Assembly: GCA_936440205.1 (NCBI GenBank)
Contig: OW387134.1
Coordinates: 67,953,442-68,017,441, forward strand
Origin: Lepidonotus clava
Lineage: Eukaryota; Annelida; Polychaeta; Phyllodocida; Polynoidae
Length of the DNA stretch: 64,000 nt
Direction of reading: 5' to 3'
Shown: in pieces, positions 10,617-21,770 of the stretch
Layout: each line of letters begins with the position of its first letter
Position numbering within the stretch: position 1 is the stretch's first letter
The notes under the pieces: model-generated
The model's database searches: none
Seen by the model: the letters and a program-made list of their open reading frames with translations, nothing else
Told to the model about the DNA's origin: nothing
Translations under genes and position numbers: made by a program

Positions 10617-12770
10617 GTCGCTGTTTGTATCTATTTACCATGGTGCAGGGGCTTGGTGACATGCGTTGAGGAAATGGCCCAAGTTTGTATGTATTTACCA
10701 TGGTGTAGGCCCAGGTAGCAGTGTTTTAGGTATTGCCCCTCGCTGTTTGTATGTATTTACCCTGGTGTAGGGGCAGGTGGCAGTGTTTTAGATATTGCCC
10801 CTCACTGTTTGGATGTATTTACCCTGGTGTAGAGGCCGGTGGCAGTGTTTTAGATATTGCCCCTCGCTGTTTGTATGTATTTACCCTGGTGTAGGCCCAG
10901 GTAGCAGTGTTTTAGATATGCCCCCTCACTGTTTGTATGTATTTACCCTGGTGTAGGCCCACGTGGCAGTGTTTTAGATATTGCCCCTCGCTGTTTCTAT
11001 GTATTTACCATGGTGTAGGCCCACGTGGCAGTGTTTCAGATATTGCCTCTCACTGTTTGTATGTATTTATCATGGTGTAGGGGCCGGTGGCAGTGTTTTA
11101 GATATTGCCTCTCACTGTTTGTATGTATTTACCATGGTGCAGGCCCAGGTGGCACATGTTTTAGATATTGCCCCTCAGTCTTTCTATGTATTTACCATGG
11201 TGTAGGCCCATGTGGCACGTGTTTTAGATATTGCCCCTCGCTGTTTGTATGTATTTACCATGGTGAAGGCCCAGGTGGCACATGTTTTAGATATTGCCCC
11301 TCAGTCTTTCTATGTATTTACCATGGTGTAGGGGCCGGTGGCAGTGTTTTAGATATTGCCCCTCGCTGTTTCTATGTATTTACCATGGTGTAGGGGCCGG
11401 TGGCAGTGTTTTAGATATTGCCCCTTGCTGTTTCTATGTATTTACCATGGTGTAGGCCCAGGTGGCAGTGTTTTAGATATTGCCCCTCACTGTTTCTATG
11501 TATTTACCATGGTGTAGGGGCCGGTGGCAGTGTTTTAGATATTGCCCCTCGCTGTTTCTATGTATTTACCCTGTTGTAGGCCAAGGTGGCACTTGTTTTA
11601 GATATTGCCCCTCGCTGTTTGTATGTATTTACCCTGGTGTAGGCCCAGGTGGCACTTGTTTTAGATATTGCCCCTCGCTGTTTGTATGTATTTACCCTGG
11701 TGTAGGGGCTGGTGGGAGTGTTTTAGATATTGCCCCTCACTGTTTGTATGTATTTACCCTGGTGTAGGGGCCGGTGGCAGTGTTTTAGATATTGCCCCTC
11801 GCTGTTTGATGTATTTACCCTGGTGTAGGGGCCGGTGGCAGTGTTTTAGATATTGCCCCTCACTGTTTCTATGTATTTACCCTGGTGTAGGGGCTGGTAG
11901 CAGTGTTTTAGATATTGCCCCTCGCTGTTTGTATGTATTTACCCTGGTGTAGGCCCAGGTGGCAGTGTGTTAGATATTGCCCCTCGCTGTTTGTATGTAT
12001 TTACCCTGTTGTAGGGGCAGGTGGCAGTGTTTTAGATATTGCCCCTGCTGTTTGTATGTATTTAGCCTGGTTGTAGGGGCCCGTGGCAGTGTTTTAGATA
12101 TTGCCCCTCGCTGTTTGTATGTATTTAGCCTGGTGTAGGGGCAGGTGGCAATGTTTTAGATATTGCCCCTGCTGTTTGTATGTATTTACCATGGTGTAGG
12201 CCAAGGTGGCAGTGTTTTAGATATTGCCCCTCGCTGTTTGTATGTATTTACCCTGGTGTAGGGGCCGGTGGCAGTGTTTTAGATATTGCCCCTCACTGTT
12301 TGTATGTATTTTCCCTGGTGTAGGGGCTGGTGTCAGTGTTTTTTATATTGCCCCTCGCTGTTTCTATACATGTATTTACCCTGGTGTACAGGCAGGTGGC
12401 AGTGTTTTAGATATTGCCCCTCGCTGTTTGTGTTTATTTACCCAGGTGTAGGGGCCGGTGACAGTGTTTTTCGATATTGCCCCTCGCTGTTTGTATGTAT
12501 TTACCATGGTGTAGGGGCCGGTGGCAGTGTTTTAGATATTGTCCCTCGCTGTTTGTATGTATTTACTATGGTGTAGGGGCCGCTGGCAGTGTTTTAGATA
12601 TTGTCCCTCGCTGTTTGTATGTATTTACCATGGTGCAGGGCCTAGTGACATGTGTTTAGGGAATGTACTGTCGCTGTTTATATGTATTTACCATGGTGTA
12701 GGGGCTGTTGGCAGTGTTTTCGATATTGCCCTTCACTGTTAGTATGTATTTACTGTGGTGCATGGCCCTG
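10617..12770. repeat. 62-bp minisatellite, about 34 copies
   Basis: The unit is about 62 bp: TGTTTGTATGTATTTACC, (A/C)TGGTGTAGG, GGCCGGTGGCAGTG, TTTTAGATATTGCCCCTCGC. Copies vary at a few positions (CCATGG/CCCTGG; GGGGCCGGTGG/GCCCAGGTGG). Because 62 is not a multiple of three and the unit lacks stops in most phases, several overlapping frames stay open for 60-120 codons; they are artefacts of the repeat. The outermost units at both edges are most diverged (GGTGCAGGGGCTTGGTGACA at the left, a similar form near 12633). Confidence 0.95.
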
Positions 12771-12779
12771 TTGAGAAGT

Positions 12780-13090
12780 GTTGTGGAAATAGCCACCCGT
12801 TGCTGTATCTGTTTTTATCACCCACACTATCGACAAGTGGTATGCACAGTGGGTAGTGCGTATTGACAGCCCGTACATACCACCATTCGTTTTCATACAT
12901 TTTAACATTAGTTTTCATTATGTTTGGGTGATGAAATACAGAAGCACCTTTTAGGTCATCCTCAGGTGGGCGGACAACCCATGGGGAATGTGCTAACCTC
13001 AAACTTCGCCCTTGGTATGTGACAATCCCCTATGGGTCGTGCGGCCACCCTCAGACGCCCCCTGTGGTACTTCTTATTCTTCGCGTTGTA
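12780..13090 (-). repeat. Family C repeat, minus strand
   Basis: Reverse-oriented relative of the two units at 17870-18570: GACAGCCCGTACATACCACC, TGGGTGATGAAATACAGAAG, then CTTGGTATGTGACAATCCCC. The right half also resembles 60425-60620. Non-coding. Confidence 0.6.
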
Positions 13091-13624
13091 TTAAGTTTCA
13101 CGAATGGTATAAAGTTTGATAGGCGAAGTATAGGATCGCTTTTTCTTTGAACAAGTGAAAGAGCCAGTTCACCCTATTATCACACATTTAATCTCCTGGT
13201 TCCTGTCCTATGCTTGGAGAGTGGATGCATGGGTTTTCTTGTGAGAGGAGATTTTAGTTACATTTAGTTACGTGTAGCTGTGTCCTATGGCCTTTGACAA
13301 TTTTTACATTAGAAAGGATTTTGTGTTGTTATAATTCTTTAAAAAAATACCTTACATGTATTTTACATAATTCTCTTATAAGTTTATATGTATTTTGCTT
13401 GTATTCATGTTATTTGATTAAAATTTACAAGTTTCAGGATAGTTAAAACAATAATAACTTTGAGTTTTGGGCAACTCTAGTGGGAGAGTGGACCCTAGGT
13501 GAAAGTCAATTGCCTCTCATGTGCTGTGCGGCAGACCGGAACAGTTATGGTGTGCCAAATGAGAAAAAACAAGTTGACAATTTCAAATTTGTATAACATT
13601 TTTTCTCAATTCCAACATTTACAG
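13091..13624. other. No gene seen
   Basis: AT-rich DNA with no recognised feature. Confidence 0.5.
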
Positions 13625-14775
13625 AAGTTCATCAGACATGTTTGTCAGCATGGCGGCCATGTTTTTTTATGATATGCAGTGCTAAAAAATGACTTCAAAA
13701 TTGTTTATTTCCAAGAAATTTCTTTTCACTTCCAAGTTTAGACAAGGTCATCAGATTTTTTTTCAGCGTGGCGGCCATGTTTTTAAGATATGCCAAGTGC
13801 GCAAAAACAACTTCAACATTTTTTATTCTCATGAAATTTCTTGTTACTTCCAAGTTAATGACAAGTTTAAGACAAGGTCATCAAACATGTTTTTCAGCAT
13901 GGCAGCCATGTTTTTATGATGTGCCAAGTGCACAAAAACAATTTCAATTTTTTTTTATTTTCATGAAATTTCTTTTTACTTCCAAGTTAAAGACAAGTTT
14001 TAGACAAGGTCATCGGACATGTTTTTCAGCATGGCGGCCATGTTTTTATGATGCGCCAAGTGCACAAAAACAACTTCAAATTTTTTTTATTTTCATGAAA
14101 TTTCTTTTTACTTCCAAGTTAATGACAAGTTTAAGACAAGGTCATCAAACATGTTTTTCAGCATGGCGGCCATGTTTTTATGATGCGCCAAGTGCACAAA
14201 AACAACTTCAAAATTTTTTTATTTTCATGAAATTTCTTTTTACTTCCAAGTCAAAGACAAGTTTTAGACAAGGTCATCAGATATGTTTTTCAGCATGGCA
14301 GCCATGTTTTTATGATGTGCCAAGTGCACAAAAACAACTTCAATTTTTTTTATTTTCATGAAATTTCTTTTTACTTTGAGTTAAAGACAAGTTTTAGACA
14401 AGGTCATCAGTCATGTTTTCAGCATGGCGGCCATGTTTTTATGATGCGCCAAGTGCACAAAAACTACTTTTTTTTTTTTATTTTCATGAAATTTCTTTTT
14501 ACTTCCAAGTTAAAGACAATGTCATCAGACATGTTTGTCAGCATGGCAGCCATATTTTTATGATGCACCAAGTGTGCAAAAACAACTTCAAAATTTTTTA
14601 TTTTCATGAAATTTCTTTTTACTTCCAAGTTTAAGACAAATTTTAGACAAGGTCATCAGATATGTTTTTCAGCATGGCAGCCATGTTTTTATGATGTTTT
14701 TATGATGCGCCAAGTGCACAAAAACAACTTCAAATTTTTTTATTTTCATGAAATTTCTTTTTACTTCCACGTTAC
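13625..14775. repeat. About 130-bp minisatellite, 9 copies
   Basis: CATGGC(G/A)GCCATGTTTTT recurs near 13650, 13766, 13899, 14032, 14165, 14296, 14426, 14541 and 14673. Each unit continues GCCAAGTGCACAAAAACAAC, a T-rich run, ATTTTCATGAAATTTCTTTT and ACTTCCAAGTTAAAGACAAG. Long open frames (up to 197 codons on the plus strand) reflect the repeated unit and are not called as genes. Every unit carries a GCCAT core, and five of nine carry GCGGCCATGTTTT, which matches the YY1/Pho consensus. Confidence 0.9.
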
Positions 14776-15590
14776 TGTGATTATGATGAATCGCTGAATA
14801 AAATTGCATTTATAAAACTCTGTATTCTCTTACATTTGATATTCTCATGTAATATTAACATCCCATTCCCATTTTTCCCAATTCTTTTTTAAGGGCTACA
14901 ACCTCTTTTATCAGAGAAACATGCATATATTTTATTTACAAATAATCATTGATATTTTAGTTTCTTTTTCATTAACAAGCGAAGAATCTCGTTATTTTAA
15001 TAACGATTTCAGTTTTATACGAGATTATACACGTGCACTTGTTATAGTATGTATTTACCATGCTGCAGAGTCTTGGTGACATATGTTGTGGAAAGGTGTT
15101 TGTCGATGATATTTCATTTGGGGACCACATAAGAAGCTTTTCTTATATATCATTGGACAATTACATGATTAACTTTACTCAGGAAAGTACCATAAAAACA
15201 GCATTAGTAATGGTGGAAAACGCCTTTCATATTGACCTCTCATGGATTATGACCAGCTGTGATAATAACAGCCATGTCTGGCCTAAACACAGAAGTGGGA
15301 GCCAGCCACACAATCATGGCAACTCATAAAAGATTTCTTAAAACGATCGCGTTTTCCACCATGTCGACATTGCCAATGACGAATGAAACTTCGAAAAACC
15401 ATGAAAACCCCTCGCCGTTCAAGGCCATGTATTAGGCTTGGTTTTTGCCGTATCTCATTGCAGTTTTTTCACCGTATTAAAGAAACCGAGGCCGGTTTAG
15501 CCAATCCGCCGGTCACTAAAGACTCATTTATTGATGGAGAATGGGCCGTGGGATCTTAGTGGGTCTTTTTTACCCACCCACTCTGGTGTT
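14776..15590. other. No gene seen; one stray 62-bp unit
   Basis: Around 15046-15098 the sequence TATGTATTTACCATG, CTGCAGAGTCTTGGTGACAT resembles the outermost unit type of the 10.6-12.8 kb array. An 89-codon frame starts within it (15060) but has no recognised domain. The rest is featureless. Confidence 0.45.
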
Positions 15591-15872
15591 AGTCCTTTCA
15601 TGGCCTAGACACCTCTTGCATGATAGGTCCTTACACCCACAATGGCTACTAGTGGCCACCTAAAATCCGTAAGGAATTCTTTAATTGGTCCTCTATAAAT
15701 GGCATCGGGAATCCCTTTGATGGTTGTTTGTGTCCTGACTGGTTTATGGTCCTACCTGCCATAAACCAGTCGCCCCAAAGCATGCTGGGATATTGGGTGG
15801 AATTCCCACCTAAAATGGTTGCTGGTTAACAGTCCTAGTTTGAGCACCTAGCGGACTTGGACGTAACCACAG
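15591..15872 (-). mobile_element. Family B short element, minus strand
   Basis: Starts AGTCCTTTCATGGCCTAGAC and ends GCGGACTTGGACGTAACCAC. It contains the core ACCTAAAATGGTTGCTGGTT and CCCCAAAGCATGCTGGGAT. Same family as 22459-22750 in reverse orientation. Confidence 0.75.
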
Positions 15873-16883
15873 TGTTCTCTGGTGTGGGAGCTGGCAATAC
15901 GGGGGCCATTAAAGTCCCCGCAGCGACGTTAAACAACTTTGTCTTTTCCCATTTACCCCATGGGAAGAGATAGGATGTTTTTTACCAAACCCACGCGGAA
16001 AAATGACTTTGCCATGACCTCTGTTCGATTTTTCCCATGGCCTACTCCCGCCCCGTGATTGAGACTTGTAGGCGGCGGCCCGATGTTTGGAGGCCCGAGG
16101 CATCCGAAGAAAACAATGACTCTTGTTTTCACCAGAAACAGTTTTGTAACAAACACTGCAGCTTTCTTTCAAACACTAAAGGGCCTGCCATACTTGCCAC
16201 CTCAACTCAACACGACTGTTGCAGCTCTTGAGAGTGCCAGCACCCCCGATTTTCTAGTCTTAGCAAAGAAATTCTATCATGCCATAGGGTGCAACTCAAC
16301 TGTTGTAATTTCCTCTTGAGTATTAATCATAAAAATTCACATATATGATACGTGTTCTTCCAGTTACATGGTATATAAGCTTGTCTACTGCACACTCTAC
16401 TAAAATTCAACTATTCACTCGCACATCTTCAACATCTCATGATTGACGGCTTCCTCCCTGTTAAAAAATATAAACAATACAACCTTTGCTAACAAGGATG
16501 TCGCTGTTGCGATAGGTCCCGCTGTTGATTTGTGGCCATTCTACTGGACCGATTTTAATTCTGTAAACAGTTCTGAAAACTAGACATTTAGATCTAAATT
16601 TCCTGAAATTCTCAGCCTTGAAAAATTATCAGAAATTGAGGAAAATCGATGCTGAATTTCATGTATAACAGCGAGTCTTTGACCAAACCCTTGCTGTGTT
16701 TTGCACTGTCGCGAGACCTGCATCTAAGTCCTCGCTGTGCTCTTGCTGTTGCGAGGGTTGGCTTATGCGACGGAGCACAGGTGTCGATAAGTAGTTAAAC
16801 AATCTGTAGTAACTGTCAATCTGTGACCTGAAACTGCCACTATTTACCTTTCACAAATCCGACACCATAAACACTTTGTCACT
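15873..16883. other. No gene seen
   Basis: Two overlapping frames near 15909-16319 (86-87 codons, opposite strands) show no known domain. GACGTTAAACAAC at 15925-15937 resembles the SINE tail word but has no element body attached that I can trace. Confidence 0.4.
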
Positions 16884-17070
16884 GAAACCCTAACCTCTCC
16901 ATCTCCATTCATCACAGTGGTTGAACAGGTGTGGGTGTAGGCTCTTGGCACAGATACAAAATTACCCCCATCTGCAGTGACTTATTCCGCAGATCTTTGA
17001 TATATATATGTAGATATAGGATAACAAGCCATAGATTAGCCTCACCATACTTCTTTGATACTTAAGCCTC
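16884..17070 (+). repeat. Decayed paralogue of 17336-17525
   Basis: Shares ACCCTAACCTCTCCATCTCC-like lead, then GATACAAAATTACCCCCATC and GATAACAAGCC in the same order as the copy 450 bp downstream. It has stops in all frames, unlike the downstream copy. Confidence 0.5.
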
Positions 17071-17335
17071 TATTCAACATGTTGATTTTGCTGCTGAAAA
17101 ATCAGCAATGGAATTTAAGGTTAAGTCCCCATTAAGTATACATATCATTAGAAAATGTGTATTATCCCCTTTCAACTGGTTATAAGATGTATGGTTTTAT
17201 GTCATATTCTTGCAGAAAATACAATAATAAGTACAAAATCGGTATGTGGAACTCAGGCTTTAATCTCTGAACTTGATCTCATAGTATCTACATTTCATAA
17301 CCAACGACCCAACATTGTAACCATATATATGTGAG

Positions 17336-17525
17336 TGTAACCCTAACGTTTCCTTTTCCATGCCCCATAGAGGTTGAAACAGGTGCCGATGGCGACTCTT
17401 GACACGGATACAAAATTACCCCCATCTACGGTGCATTTACCTCTCAGGCCTTTGATATATAAATACTCAGATAACAAGCCTGTCATTGATACGCCTCATC
17501 AGCTCACATACTTCAGCCTCCAGGT
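17336..17525 (+). other. Exon-like segment of unknown function
   Basis: A pyrimidine-rich lead ending CCATGCCCCATAG is followed by an open stretch of about 51 codons, and then CTCCAG|GTGGGA, a plausible splice donor. The frame includes ATLDTDTKLPPSTVHLPLRP and YKYSDNKP. A decayed copy of the same stretch lies at 16884-17070. It could be a duplicated exon of an unrecognised gene or simply a dispersed repeat; no domain is recognised. Confidence 0.25.
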
Positions 17526-17659
17526 GGGAGGTGGCCCATTCATTGTCCTACTTTACCCCCTTTGATCCCTGTGTTCTAAGTAGCTGCAATGTACCTGTCG
17601 AGGAAGACGTATATATCAGGAAGTGCGCTTATCGCTCACCTGTACGTCAGGATACCTAA

Positions 17660-17860
17660 AGCCCCATACCTACTGGGCGATTTTGACCAGAGTCGGCCGA
17701 TTCACTGGTGTAAAAATCTGCCGACTCTCTAGCCGATTTTAGTGCTGACTCATATCAAACCTGCACATTCCAATATACTATACTTACAGGCGATCTTAAG
17801 AATCGGCCGATTCTCCCAGTTGCCTGTCGCCTGTTAAAGTTGCTTAGTGGGTATGGGGCT
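17660..17860. mobile_element. Family P transposon with TAA target duplication
   Basis: 201 bp flanked by TAA on both sides (17657-17659, 17861-17863). The left end AGCCCCATACCTACTGGGCG pairs with the right end CTTAGTGGGTATGGGGCT. Terminal inverted repeats plus a 3-bp TAA duplication fit a non-autonomous PIF/Harbinger-type element (known family trait: TWA duplications). The interior also has inverted symmetry (TCGGCCGATT). Confidence 0.75.
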
Positions 17861-17869
17861 TAACCCGCG

Positions 17870-18570
17870 TGCTATAAAAAGGACTGCGGAGGGTGTCTGT
17901 ACATCCCAGAGGGGATCATCACAACCCGAGGGCAAAACCCGAGGTACATATGCTCCTCTTGGGTCGTACAGACACCCAAGGACAACCCCAAAGGACCTTC
18001 TTTATTTTATCACCAAAACTTTATTCAAACTATGTTAAATAACTCGGAATGAGGAGCGGTACGTACGGCCTGTCAATACAGACTGGGCCATGTATGTACT
18101 TAGCAGTGCAGATAATAACACTTTCTATGTACCGTTTATGAACGGGGCCTATCATTACCCATGTATGCACCAAGGGGGTTGGGTGTGTGCAAAGCTTTTT
18201 AAAGTGTGCGTACTATAATAAGAAGAACAGCAGAGGGCATCCAAATGTGGTTGTACGACCTATATGGGATTGTCACATACCGAGGGGGAAGTCCAAGGTT
18301 TGTACAAACCCCATGGGTCATACAGCCACCGGAGGATGACCCCAAAGACCATTCTTTATCTTATCACCAAAACATTATTCAAACTATGTTAAAACAACTC
18401 AGAATGAGGAGCGGTACGTACGGCCTGTCAATATACACTGGCCCTGTATGTACCACTCCTCAGCAGTGCGGGTGATAAAATTTTCGACCTACCGCTTACA
18501 GATGGAGCCTATCATTACCTATGTATGCACAGAGTTGGTTGGGTGTGCGAAGAGTTTTTTAAAGTGTGCT
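17870..18570 (+). repeat. Family C repeat, two tandem units of about 340 bp
   Basis: Unit 1 starts about 17870 and unit 2 about 18208. Shared words: TTATCACCAAAAC, TTATTCAAACTATGTTAAA, GAATGAGGAGCGGTACGTAC, GGCCTGTCAATA, GCCTATCATTACC. Related single copies lie at 12780-13090 and 60425-60620 on the minus strand. Non-coding. Confidence 0.8.
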
Positions 18571-19168
18571 TGCATTCATAGACAAATACCATACCTTACT
18601 TGACAGGCACCAAAGTCCCATTTCCCTATGCTACCTACAAAAATCGTATCACTTTCTATGCACTACTCGCAAAAGAAAATTACCAAATTTCCAGTTGTTG
18701 GGATGACCAACATTGTTGGGGCGTTGGTACCACTCGTTGGCATTGGCACTGCATGGGTTCTTGTCCCATGCAGTGCAGCATGGAAAAAAGGACATTTGGA
18801 TGACCCCTGCATGGAATTATACCCAAATGGTCCACAATACTGCACTGGAAGAACATTAAATAAAGTGAACTCAGCCTGTAAAAAATTAAATCAAAAGAAA
18901 ATCACCAAATCGAATACAGGCTTTACTATCACAGAGAGCGCCTATATGTGGAGCTATGCTCTACATCTTGTTTGATATCCCTCCATTCCAATGATGAACT
19001 ACTTGTATATTAGGCTGGTTTGAATCGTCATACATCTAACATTATGTTTTTGTCTTCTTTTTTAGGTGAGTACATTGCTTCCTTCTCTGTCTTCCATGTA
19101 AGAAGGTAAGTGCTTTCAGAATATGCTCAATTAAAAGAATTTGCTGCCAATTGTTGGTTGTGATACGT
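18571..19168. other. No recognised gene
   Basis: A 115-codon plus-strand frame (18628-18975) contains a hydrophobic stretch (MTNIVGALVPLVGIGTAWVL) and several Cys, but no known family and no conserved context. Shadow frames overlap it on both strands. It is left uncalled. Confidence 0.35.
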
Positions 19169-19531
19169 AATTCTCCCTACCACGGATAGCTTATTTTCAG
19201 TATTTTAAGCACCTGCAGGTAAATTTGGACTAATTTTGTTGACAAAAAACACAAGGAAATCTATAGAAAATATCCCATTATTGGCTCTAATTCAGTATGT
19301 AATAAATGAATTTTCAAACCAACTTAAAATATTATAAACATATATGGATACAAATGAAAAAAATAGTTCATTTTGATCGCTCTAATTTTTAACCACTAAT
19401 AATGCCATGATTATTGAAAATTTCTATAGTTAAGCCTTGTAGTTTGTCGACATATTACCCATGATGCACCTTGATCTTGACTAGTCTGCAGGTAATTCAC
19501 AGGAAATATGCTATCCGTGGTAGGGAGAATT
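19169..19531. mobile_element. Family A inverted-repeat element
   Basis: Ends are AATTCTCCCTACCACGGATA at the left and ATCCGTGGTAGGGAGAATT at the right, a near-perfect terminal inverted repeat. Sub-terminal ACCTGCAGGTAA and TGCAGGTAATTCAC are also inverted. About 363 bp, AT-rich, non-coding. Either AATT is the target duplication or it is part of the inverted repeat. Confidence 0.75.
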
Positions 19532-20271
19532 GAGGGCATTGCAATCCGCTTGTGTAGCAATTTCATCGCAAAGTGTCCACAACTGAACGTTATTGGTATG
19601 AGAAATTCTACCTCTAGGCAGGTACTATTTACCCAATCAAATACCAAGGGTCTTAACATATTCTGGCAGAGGGTTTACTAATTTAGGAACACATTGCTAG
19701 CCAACGAATGAAGGACAGCTCTCCCATACATTACCAACAGAGAAATACGCTGATTGCAGGGAATTGATTCTACAGTATTTGATTAACGCTGTATGCAATA
19801 ACATCTTACGTGTTTTCCAGGCATTGAGACAACATGTTTGTTTACCTTTTCAATAGTTTCATTATTAGTTTTGTTGAGATATATTTTCTATTCACTTCCT
19901 TTCTATTCATATTCGCAATCACATCATCCCGTGTCTCCCCTTTACGTCTGGGTGACGCAAAGGTATTGTAAATGTATCTCCCTATGGTCTATTTAAGACT
20001 TTTTGTAAAAATTAGAAGGTATTATAAACATTGCTTTTCGTCAGACTGCAAGACACAATTTTAGATCAGTACTTTAAAGTGCTTCTTTATGTTTGTGCAT
20101 ATTGAATATGAAATATATGGCGAGCTAGAATGTCCAATCTATCTAAAAGCCGAATATAGTTTTAGAAATACTTACAAAGAGATTTCTGGCCGATGCCTCA
20201 ATGTCCACCATTTTCAATAGTAAAAAGGCACATCGTCGGTCATATTTGATGTGTCTCCACTAATAACAACG
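19532..20271. other. No gene seen
   Basis: AT-rich DNA between two copies of family A; nothing recognised. Confidence 0.5.
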
Positions 20272-20634
20272 AATTCTCCCAACCACAGATAGCTAAATAA
20301 CAGTATTTTATGCACCTGCAGGCTAATTCTGACTAATTTTGTCCACAAAACCCCTACAAATACTATAGAAAATAAACAAATAATTGCTATATATCCATCT
20401 ATAGTGAATGAATTTTCAAACAACTCAGTAAATATATATATGTATATAGGTACTGATTTAAAAAAAAAAGATAGCTAGTTTTATTTGATGCTAATCTCCA
20501 AATGATAACATAATTGATGAAAATTTCTATGCTAAAACCTTGAGTTTTGTCGACATATTACCTAGCATGCATCCTGTTCAAGGCTAACCTGCAGGTAAAA
20601 CTCAAGAATTTGACTATCCGTGGTAGGGACAATT
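20272..20634. mobile_element. Family A inverted-repeat element
   Basis: Ends AATTCTCCCAACCACAGATA and CTATCCGTGGTAGGGACAATT. The length of about 363 bp and the internal order are as in the copy at 19169. A 69-codon minus-strand frame inside is a shadow. Confidence 0.75.
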
Positions 20635-20929
20635 GTCAGGGAAACTTCCTCTGTGTATTTACACAATGTTACCCAATCCTGTGGTAAACCATGATTGGTT
20701 TCATTACAAATAGGACGGAGACAACTTCTTTGATGCATGGCGGCATCGATTGTGGGAGATCGATGTAACGACTCTGTAGATTTAGGTAAGAGTATTTATA
20801 CACGCCTAAAGGAACATTGAACCTCTGCCTGTTTGTTAATGGGTGCTTTGTGTAAAAGGGCCAGAATATTGACGATGTCCCTCCCCCAATTTACGGACAT
20901 GTTGCCGCGGTAACGATGTTCTTCTTGTG
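20635..20929. other. Spacer, no gene seen
   Basis: Unique-looking DNA ahead of the telomere-like tract; includes ACGATGTTCTTCTTGTGATA just before it. Confidence 0.4.
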
Positions 20930-21770
20930 ATAAGGGTTAGGAGTGTAGGATAGGGTTAGGTTAAGGGTTAGAGGTTTAGGGTAGGGTTAGGTAAAGGGTA
21001 AGGAATTTAGGGCAGGGTTAGATTAAGGGATACAGGTTTAGGGTAGGGGTAGGGGTTTAGGGTAGGGTCAGGTTAATGGTTAGGAGTTTAGGGTGGGGTT
21101 GGGTCAAGGGTTAGGAGTTTAGGGTAGGGGTAGGTTTAGGGTAAGGAGTTTAGGGTGGGGTTAGGTTAAGGGATAGGGGTTTAGGGTAGGGGTATGGGTT
21201 TAGGGTAGGGGTAGGTTAAGGGTTAGGAGTTTAGAGTGGGGTCAGGTTAAGGGATAGGGGTTTAGGGTAGGGGTACGGGTTTAGGGTAGGGGTATGGGTT
21301 TAGGGTAGGTGTAGGTTAAGGGTTAGGAGTTTAGAGTGGGGTCAGGTTAAGGGATAGGGGTTTAGGGTAGGGGTAGGTTAAGGGATAGGGTTTTAGGGTA
21401 GGGGTAGGTTAAGGGTTAGGAGTTTAGGGTAGGGGTACGTTTTTAGGGTAGGGGTATGGGTTTAGGGTAGGGGTAGGTTAAGGGTTAGGAGTTTAGAGTG
21501 GGGTCAGGTTAAGGGATAGGGGTTTAGGGTAGGGGTTTAGGGTAGGGGTAGGTTAAGGGATAGGGTTTTAGGGTAGGGGTTGGTTAAGGGTTAGGAGTTT
21601 AGGGTGGGGTTAGGTTAAGGGATAGATGTTTAGGGTAGGTGTTTAGGGTAGGGGTTTAGGGTAGGGTTAGGTTAAGGGTTAGGAGTTTAGGGTGGGATTA
21701 TGGATTTATGGTAGGGCGAGGTTAAAGGTTATGGATTAAGGGTATTGATAGGTTAAGGGTTAGGGTTTGA
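20930..21770 (+). repeat. Interstitial telomere-like (TTAGGG-related) tract
   Basis: About 840 bp built from variants of TTAGGG, TTTAGGG and TAGGGG on the plus strand, with higher-order units of about 60 bp such as GGTTAAGGGTTAGGAGTTTA, GGGTGGGG. The strand is G-rich throughout. It is degenerate, so it is not an active chromosome end. It may be an interstitial telomeric site, subtelomeric DNA, or a chance G-rich minisatellite. Confidence 0.85.

Noticed and set aside
10981-12742. Many Cys-rich 60-122-codon frames (YRYCPSLFVCIY-type)
   Set aside because: All come from the 62-bp minisatellite read in different phases.
13768-14361. 197-codon frame with repeated FYDAPSAQKQ
   Set aside because: Generated by the 130-bp minisatellite; no start context or domain.
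18628-18975. 115-codon frame with a hydrophobic segment and Cys residues
   Set aside because: Might suggest a small membrane or secreted protein, but there is no family match, splice context or promoter, and other frames overlap.
20930-21770. A true chromosome end
   Set aside because: The telomere-like units are degenerate and followed by tens of kilobases of ordinary repeat-rich sequence.
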